64,000 nt of DNA from NCBI GenBank assembly GCA_019096195.1, contig JAGTXK010000226.1, positions 124,001 through 188,000 of the forward strand. The letters run 5' to 3'. Below the pieces are notes generated by a model that had not been told where the DNA came from, made no database searches, and worked only from the letters and a program-made list of their open reading frames with translations. Shown here one piece after another: positions 58,628 to 64,000 of the stretch (position 1 is the stretch's first letter; each line of letters opens with the position of its first letter). The DNA is from Boletus sp. NGJ (taxonomy: Eukaryota > Basidiomycota > Agaricomycetes > Boletales > Boletaceae). Made by a program: the position numbers and the translations under genes.

Positions 58628-60212
58628 TCACCACCCTCGCCTGACAACACCGTCCGTCAACGCCTCCAACGCCTCCCTTGCCTCGCTCGCGGGGAGTACC
58701 CCAAGCACCTCCCTCGCCTTTTCTGCATATGCTTGGGCGAGATCGCGTGTACGGGAGACGCCGGATGAAGCATGGATCAGTGACAGAGCCTATCCGAGTG
58801 GGTGGGAACGTCGTCGACAAAGAAGGGCAGTGATGTACGACACTCACCCGTTCGACATCCCCATCATGCTTGAACCCACGCGCGATGAGCGGCTCCAACT
58901 CGGGATACTCTTCAGCGGCGTACAGCACCGGACCAGTCGCAAGGCCTAAACGAAGATCTGCCCCTGAGCCGGGCTTTCCAAGAGCTGTCGAGGACGAAAA
59001 ATCCAAAATATCATCGACAAGCTGGGCACGCGTCAGATTATCGGATCGGAAACAGGATCTAAACGATAAACGACCCACTTGGAACGCAATGCCGACATTC
59101 CGCCCATAGGCGTATGCGACCTCCTTCCAGACCTCTCCCTCTCTGCAACCCCCAAGAACAACAGCAGCCCGTGCACCTTTCGCCATCAGCGACGCGGTCT
59201 TGAGATACGTTTTCTTGAGGTACGTATTCCACCTATCTGGGCAGGGCGCCTCCGCGCGCGAGGGTTGTGCAAGTATACTTGATATGTCGATCTCACCGGA
59301 CGGGGGTGGATGCGATGAGGACAGCGCGTCGACGTTGGTCCGAGCGCCAGTCCCTTTCATCTGCAAAATCTCGCCTTCGACCAGGTTCGCGATCACGCTC
59401 GCGATCAACTCGACGACTTCGCTGTCTCCCAGTCGAGAGAGTGCTGCACTCGCTCTGCCGAGCAAAAAGTCACCACCAAGGACAGCGAGCTTGTTGCCAA
59501 AGGCAGCTGGCGCAGAAGGCGCGCCGCGTCGGAGGTCAGACTTGTCAATGACATCGTCGTGAAGGAGGGATGCTACGTGTATCATTTCGACTATCTGAGC
59601 GAGACGTAGTTGAGTGGGGAGCAGTGTGTGCGCTAGTTGGGGTAATGAGACGGCAGGCTCGGCGCAGAGAGACGGGGGCGGTGAAGGGTAGGCATTCGTT
59701 GGGGGAGGTCGGAGGTCAAAGGGAGAGTTGAACGAGGCGGTGTGGTCTGGCATGGAAGGGTTAAAGTCGTTGAGTACGTCTGGACGCGAGAGAGGTGCAT
59801 CAAGCTGCTCGGCACTAAGACGGGAGTGTTCTGCAGACCAGTGTTTGAGAGGGAAATGTGAACCGAGACCATTCGTGGCACGGGAGAAGAGGAGGACGAG
59901 GAGGGGGCGCAGCTGTTTCGAGGGATGGTGGAAGTAGTACGAGGCGATCTGGGAGAGAGTCGGGTGGGATGAACCGAGGAGATTGAGGAGCGATGAGCGG
60001 ACGTGGGTGATCTCTGCCTTGAGCAGGGCATGTGGGTCGACCGTCTTCGAGGATGAGAGCGGCGAGGAACGCGCATGCGACGACGACGCGGACGGCTGAG
60101 GCGTTGCAAAGGCACTTGCAGACTGGCGACGCGCATGTCGTGCCAGTCGCGGGGATGTGAATGCGGGACGAGACAGACGAAGCCCCGACGTTGCACTCAA
60201 CCACGTCGACAT
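58628..60212 (-). CDS. COQ1: Polyprenyl diphosphate synthase COQ1
   Basis: Builds the long prenyl tail of ubiquinone in the mitochondrial matrix. The start at 60212 gives MSTWLSATSGLRLSRPAFTS, an Arg/Ser-rich presequence that continues through RLARHARRQSASAF. The family blocks are SSLLNLLGSSHPTLSQIASY, YFHHPSKQLRPLLVLLFSRA (substrate-binding Lys/Arg), IHVASLLHDDVIDKSDLRRG with the first Asp-rich motif DDVID, LAVLGGDFLLGRASAALSRL, and after an intron LVDDILDFSSSTALGKPGSG with the second motif DDILD. TYLKKTYLKTASLMAKGARA lies between. A Pro-rich insert (RPPPTNAYPSPPPSL) breaks the N-terminal half, as in many fungi. The end is VVRRGW at 58628. Both catalytic motifs are intact; about 490 residues. 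Confidence 0.93.
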
Positions 60213-60335
60213 CGTCGTCGTCGGTCGTCAACGTAAAATTTCGAAGGCTGGTGCAACTGTTTCGGGTGGCGTATATAAACGTGTCGCGGACTCCGTACTA
60301 CTCCCTGCTCTCAACTATCACCTATTTTTTACAGT
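60213..60335. promoter_or_regulatory. Divergent promoter COQ1 / zinc-finger gene
   Basis: 123 bases between the divergent start codons. A GTATATAAA-like stretch (about 60270-60278) could act as a TATA element for the plus-strand gene. Confidence 0.45.
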
Positions 60336-61665
60336 ATGGATCCATATCACTGCTCAGAAACGCCGCCGTCGCCACTGACTGACTTGCTTGACAACTGTGG
60401 GTGGATAAAACGGTGGTTACTCCCTGTCACCATAACATCTCGAGGCGATCTGACACTATCTACCCATCTCGAATTCTTCCAGTCGAATACGATTCAGTCC
60501 ATGTCGTTGCCCACACAGGGAGCGCAGGCTTTCCCAGCATCAGCCACAGCTCCAGTCGAGGCAGAAGCGCAAGAACGTGCATGGACACGTCCAAGGACGA
60601 GGCGGCAGAGGATGAGATACCACCCCTACGCATTACCCGACCTATACCACCCCCATCGGTAAACTTCCGATCCACGCCTCGACCTATGGCAGGAGTGGTA
60701 TGTATTAGTACGCTGATTGAGAGTGTTGTGGCTGATCGCTTGTTACTGTGTCTTTTTTTTGAAAGCAGGTTCGGTGACGGAGGATTCGCCGTCACTCCCT
60801 CCTAGACCGATTAACTACATGCCCGTCACGCCCCCGATAATCACGACGCTCGCTGTACCGGAACAGGTAGCGTCGGAGGGATATGAAAACGGTGCGTGTG
60901 CATCCCCTGCGAGGCATTGCCGCTTCTAATCTCAATCACAGTAGAACACGCCGCAGAGGACGAAACGTCTGCGCGTCGTCGCGCGATTACAGAACGCACG
61001 GACGTCTTGGAGGTATCCGATTCGGGGGACCGCCACAGATGAACCCGCTCTCCCTGCTGCGGGGTTGCCACCTGCGTCGGCGAGGCAGGAGGACAGCGAG
61101 AGCGAGGACGCCATGCCTCCCGTTCCCGTCCCTGCGCCCCCGCAGAGACACCCACCCACTCGTAAACCATCACCCGTGCCACGCACGACGCCCGACGCAG
61201 ACGCCTCGCTCTGCAGCGGCCCTCCCCACTCCGCCGCCGTGTATGACGTCGCATTCGCCTCCTGGTCGGCCTCCGATTCCGATGATTCCGGCGGCGTTGT
61301 TAGGGAGCCAGCCCAGTGCCGCGACGGGGTCGAGCTCGAAGTCGATTCCGCAGGCGTCGCATCCTCAGCCCCTGCGCCTGGACCGTTACCGCTGTTGCAA
61401 TTGGGTGACAAGCCAGGGCCGGATCTGTGACCGTTACGACTTTGCCGATCACGGTATCGTTGGTCCAGACAACGCACAACTGAGGTGTCGCTGGATCAAT
61501 TGCTTTTCTGAAATGAAGAAGGAGAGCTTGACGAGGGATGTCCAAGAAAAACACCTCAACCTCAAATCGACGAAGATTTTATGCGTAGAGTGCCTCACAA
61601 AGTTCATTAGTGAATGTAGGGAAAACACTCGTGATACTATTTTCCACGAATCTTCTATCATTTAA
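60336..61665 (+). CDS. Disordered protein with C-terminal C2H2-like zinc finger
   Basis: Not assigned to a named family. Proposed exons: MDPYHCSETPPSPLTDLLDN, an intron at about 60397-60481, EYDSVHVVAHTGSAGFPSIS, then Pro-rich and acidic disordered parts (ITRPIPPPSVNFRSTPRP; DSPSLPPRPINYMPVTPP; EHAAEDETSARRRAITERTD; PASARQEDSESEDAMPPVPV). The C-terminal part is Cys-rich: RYRCCNWVTSQGRICDRY, LRCRWINCFSEMKKESLTRD and VQEKHLN. The Cys-x4-Cys...His layout with KKESLTRDV resembles basidiomycete C2H2 fingers (KKDSLxRHV). A run of five G at 61024-61028 shifts the frame: one G fewer would join VLEVSDSG to TATDEPALPAAG. A further frame change near 61260-61310 needs an intron. A DNA-binding regulator is likely but not shown. 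Confidence 0.55.
61024..61028 (+). other. G5 run at a one-base frame slip (zinc-finger gene)
   Basis: Five G after GTATCCGATTC. With four, VLEVSDSG continues into TATDEPALPAAG without a stop. The alternative is a 26-base intron, too short to be likely. Confidence 0.6.
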
Positions 61666-61783
61666 ACCCGTCGCTACCCCGGTCTTTGACTCTTTGTACA
61701 CCCATCTATTCGGCTTTTACCTACTAGTTCTATCCCGTGCGACACTCTTCGCCGTGTGACTCTTGCATTCTTCTGGGAGTGTA

Positions 61784-62643
61784 CTAGTAATATTGGAAAG
61801 ACGAACTCGACGAATGTCTATGTACTTCAAAACTCGTAGCAGCGACCGTCACCGGTTCACCCCCCTCCCAGGCGATGTTGCCGTGCTCCGCGTCCGACTC
61901 TTGCTGCTCGCCGGCGTGATTGCTGTCGTACCCATCATCCCACGATGTTTGTTCACAGACGGCGCAAGAAACGTTGCCAGCTTGCGTCCCTGTACATCAT
62001 TGAGTGCTATCGCAATCGCAACCACCACAGCACACTTGCCTTGACGCGCATCGCATCCCAGTCCGCCTCCAGCGTCCCGTTCACCGCGAGTAACAATAGT
62101 GGTTCCGTGCCTTCTCCAGACACGCTCTCGTCTTCGACGGCCAGTACGAGAATCCGTCCAAGCTGTCAATGTGGACGCGTAGTAGTCGTGTAGAGTACCG
62201 ATCGTCAATGTAGAACACCTCTTTTCGTCCCCCACTCGTGAACTCACCTCGCTCTCGACGGTCCCCTCTGCTTCCTCCCTCGTCTCGGCCCACACCTCCG
62301 CCCCAAGCCCAGCCGCCATCCGAATCTCATCCTTGGACCTCTGCGGTGCAGATCGTGTGCGCGTCTCTATGCTGGCAACACTACCAGGTTTAGAACCGTA
62401 TGGTGTGCCGGAGCTCAATGACCTATTCGACTTGATTGAACTCGGGCTGGAAGGCGTCGCACCAGCCCCTGAGATGATGGAACTACTAGGACTGGATTGC
62501 GATCCGTGCGCGAAGCTCTCTGCGCTCATCTGAGAGGCATACGACACCAGCGCGCCTTCGGGTGTGAACAACAGCGCAGTATGTATGGACGGTGGAGAAA
62601 GCAGTTGGGAGAGGTAGGTGTGCAGAGTGGGGAGGATGAGCAT
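61784..62643 (-). CDS. LAMTOR2/roadblock-like protein
   Basis: Probably a roadblock-fold subunit of the Ragulator/EGO-like scaffold that docks Rag GTPases on the vacuole. The start at 62643 gives MLILPTLHTYLSQLLSPPSI, then HTALLFTPEGALVSYASQ, where animal LAMTOR2 has TLLLNNEGSLLAYS. A Ser-rich insert of about 55 residues follows (SSPSSSIISGAGATPSSPSS), then IRMAAGLGAEVWAETREEAE. After an intron, LGRILVLAVEDESVSGEGTE, PLLLLAVNGTLEADWDAMRV, KA completes the fold. The last exon is either an acidic tail (WDDGYDSNHAGEQQESDAEH) ending at 61784 or, with a GC donor, a basic tail ending at 61849; the first uses a canonical GT donor. Assignment rests on the fold-like pattern and is moderate. Confidence 0.6.
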
Positions 62644-63063
62644 CTTGCTAGTTGGTCAGATTCAAGAGCTTGTCACTGATCGCCAGATACATTCGGCAAG
62701 TCGAGTGGCGTGTACCGTCGACGCGTACGGGGAGTACAACCACACATTTGACCCGTGGAGAACACCATACATTCTTTTCATCTCCCAGCCAAAACCAGGT
62801 AGACAAAATGCTACGGAAACAAGTGATAAAGCCAACATATCGAGATACGCGAGGTGAGAAGAAACAAAGATTAAAAAAGAGAGGTGTCGTCAATTGTCGG
62901 CACGCCCTACTCGCAGCGGAATGTTAGGATGGATCGGGCAATTCGCATCCAGAAAGGCCGAACACGAAACGCCATCCAGTGTCCTCCACGCTTTACACCA
63001 ACCCACACCTCTCCCATTCCCCTTGCCCAACGGTCAGATTTTGGGGTGCACATACGGAGCCGC
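62644..63063. other. Spacer between roadblock-like gene and calnexin
   Basis: 420 bases between two minus-strand genes. It should include the calnexin 3' untranslated region and the roadblock-gene promoter. No other feature is seen. Confidence 0.4.
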
Positions 63064-64000
63064 CTACTTGCGCTTCTTCACAGGGCTCTCCTCCTTTTTC
63101 TCACCACCCGCAGGGGCAACGGGTGCCGTCTCGTCCTTCTTGTCGTCTGGCGTAGGCGCATCCGTCTTCTTCGAGCTTGGTTTGGCGATGGGCTTCTGGC
63201 CAGCGCCAACCAACCCGAACAAACCACCCAACAGGATGAAGAACGTAACGAGAACTCCAAGCAATCCAGCAGCAGTCTCGGGGTGGGACGTGACGGCACC
63301 AATAGGGTTCTCGCGGGCGTCCTCGAGGAACACACCGATCTTGGCACGTACGAATCCAGCAGGGTCAACAGCGAACTCAGGAATCTCGGACTCTTCGACG
63401 TCAGGAGTCGCCTTCGAAGCTGCTTCAAGGGCGTGCTTCACACCCCATGTTTCCTCACGCAGAGCCTTCGCATCACCAATGGAGTGTCCGACGTAGATGT
63501 TGTCGAAGAGGATGTCTTCAGTCATGGTCCAAAGCTCAATACCGACACCACCCTATGCATAAAAATATAATAAGCACAAGAACACGAACAGAGACCATGA
63601 GAGGACGCACAATTTTGTTGAGGTGCTTGACCGGCTCGAGGTCCTCAAAGTAGCCAGGGTTAGGGATCTTACGGGGTGCCCATTCGCCTTTGTATGCTGG
63701 GTTGTCAATCATAGGCGCGTACCACTTGCCCTTGTATTTAGGGTTGGCCTTGAATGGACTATCAAGACAATTCTATGCGTCAATGTGGGGTAGACGAGCC
63801 GACAAGGTTGCGTACCGTTTCCATTCACCACAGCCAGGTGCCTCATTACATGCAGGGTTGCGAACAGTGGGTGCGATCCAATCACCGTCCTCCTCATCAT
63901 CCCATTCCTCGGGCTTCTCAGCATCTGAAAGATTGTTAGACTCATCACAAGTCTCCTACAGACTGAAACCGCACCGGGGTCAGGGATACTCTCGGGCTCG
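63064..64000 (-). CDS. Calnexin, C-terminal part (5' end outside window)
   Basis: The lectin chaperone of the ER membrane, which holds monoglucosylated glycoproteins for folding. The window contains the end of the P-domain repeats and the C-terminus: [43 protein letters not shown], then across introns [60 protein letters not shown] and [20 protein letters not shown]. The Cys pair in NEAPGCGEW is the conserved P-domain disulfide region. One membrane span ([20 protein letters not shown]) is followed by a cytosolic Lys/Pro-rich tail ending ESPVKKRK at 63064, a basic ER-retention type ending. The 5' exons with the signal peptide and lectin domain lie beyond 64000. Confidence 0.93.

Noticed and set aside
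61849-62643. Unspliced 264-residue frame for the roadblock-like gene
   Set aside because: Removing the intron with donor GTGAGT restores LGRILVLAVED and AVNGTLEADWDAMRV, which fit the fold; the unspliced reading does not.
1-64000. tRNA, rRNA, CRISPR, transposon, retroelement or prokaryotic operon
   Set aside because: I looked for TpsiC-like GTTCRANNC boxes with matching arms, transposase or reverse-transcriptase motifs, terminal repeats and spaced direct repeats, and found none that hold up by eye.

Overview
The window is nuclear DNA from a fungus, most likely an Agaricomycete-type basidiomycete. Genes are packed closely on both strands. Nearly every gene is cut by many introns of about 45-85 bases with GT(A/G)NGT donors. 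The gene content is eukaryotic: coatomer, HOPS/CORVET, NRAMP, ING, FIP1, calnexin. No bacterial operon, CRISPR array, transposon, retroelement, rRNA or tRNA gene could be recognised. All gene models come from reading frames, splice signals and family motifs by eye, so internal exon edges are approximate.

Layout. 1-10 kb: a YABBY-like HMG protein (-), an unresolved coding-like stretch, VPS33 (-) and, back to back with it, the phospholipase NTE1 (+). 10-24 kb: a protein with three homeodomains (-), pantothenate kinase (-), coatomer gamma/Sec21 (-), a class I methyltransferase (-) and an IST1-like ESCRT protein (-), with longer empty spacers. 24-36 kb: a compact SH3-RasGEF (+), Rab5/Vps21 (-), a Mei2-like RRM protein (+), a doubtful small gene (+), an NRAMP metal transporter (-) and RNase H1 (-). 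36-50 kb: a 74-residue protein (+), an ING/PHD protein (+), FIP1 (-), mitoribosomal uL10m (+), BMT5-like rRNA methyltransferase (-), YSY6/RAMP4 (+), RBBP4/Hat2-like WD40 (-), ATP synthase subunit e (-), an Ies4-like protein (+) and methionyl-tRNA formyltransferase (+). 50-64 kb: DOP1 (+), a nucleobindin/Ssp120-like EF-hand protein (-), polyprenyl diphosphate synthase COQ1 (-), a zinc-finger-like protein (+), a LAMTOR2/roadblock-like protein (-) and the 3' part of calnexin (-), cut by the right edge.

Themes. Many genes serve membrane traffic and the ER: VPS33, Sec21, IST1, Rab5, DOP1, YSY6, nucleobindin-like, calnexin, LAMTOR2-like. Others are chromatin and RNA factors or mitochondrial proteins. 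They do not form one pathway. Several pairs share short divergent promoters: VPS33/NTE1, FIP1/uL10m, BMT5/YSY6, COQ1/zinc finger.

The most unusual items are: the triple-homeodomain gene, whose three homeoboxes are each split by a phase-2 intron in the same methionine codon; three introns that appear to use GC-AG borders; an apparent exon holding only the start codon in YSY6; a self-similar C-terminal extension on RNase H1; and four otherwise good genes whose frame slips by one base in a run of five or six C/G. The last pattern suggests over-called homopolymers rather than four independent mutations.
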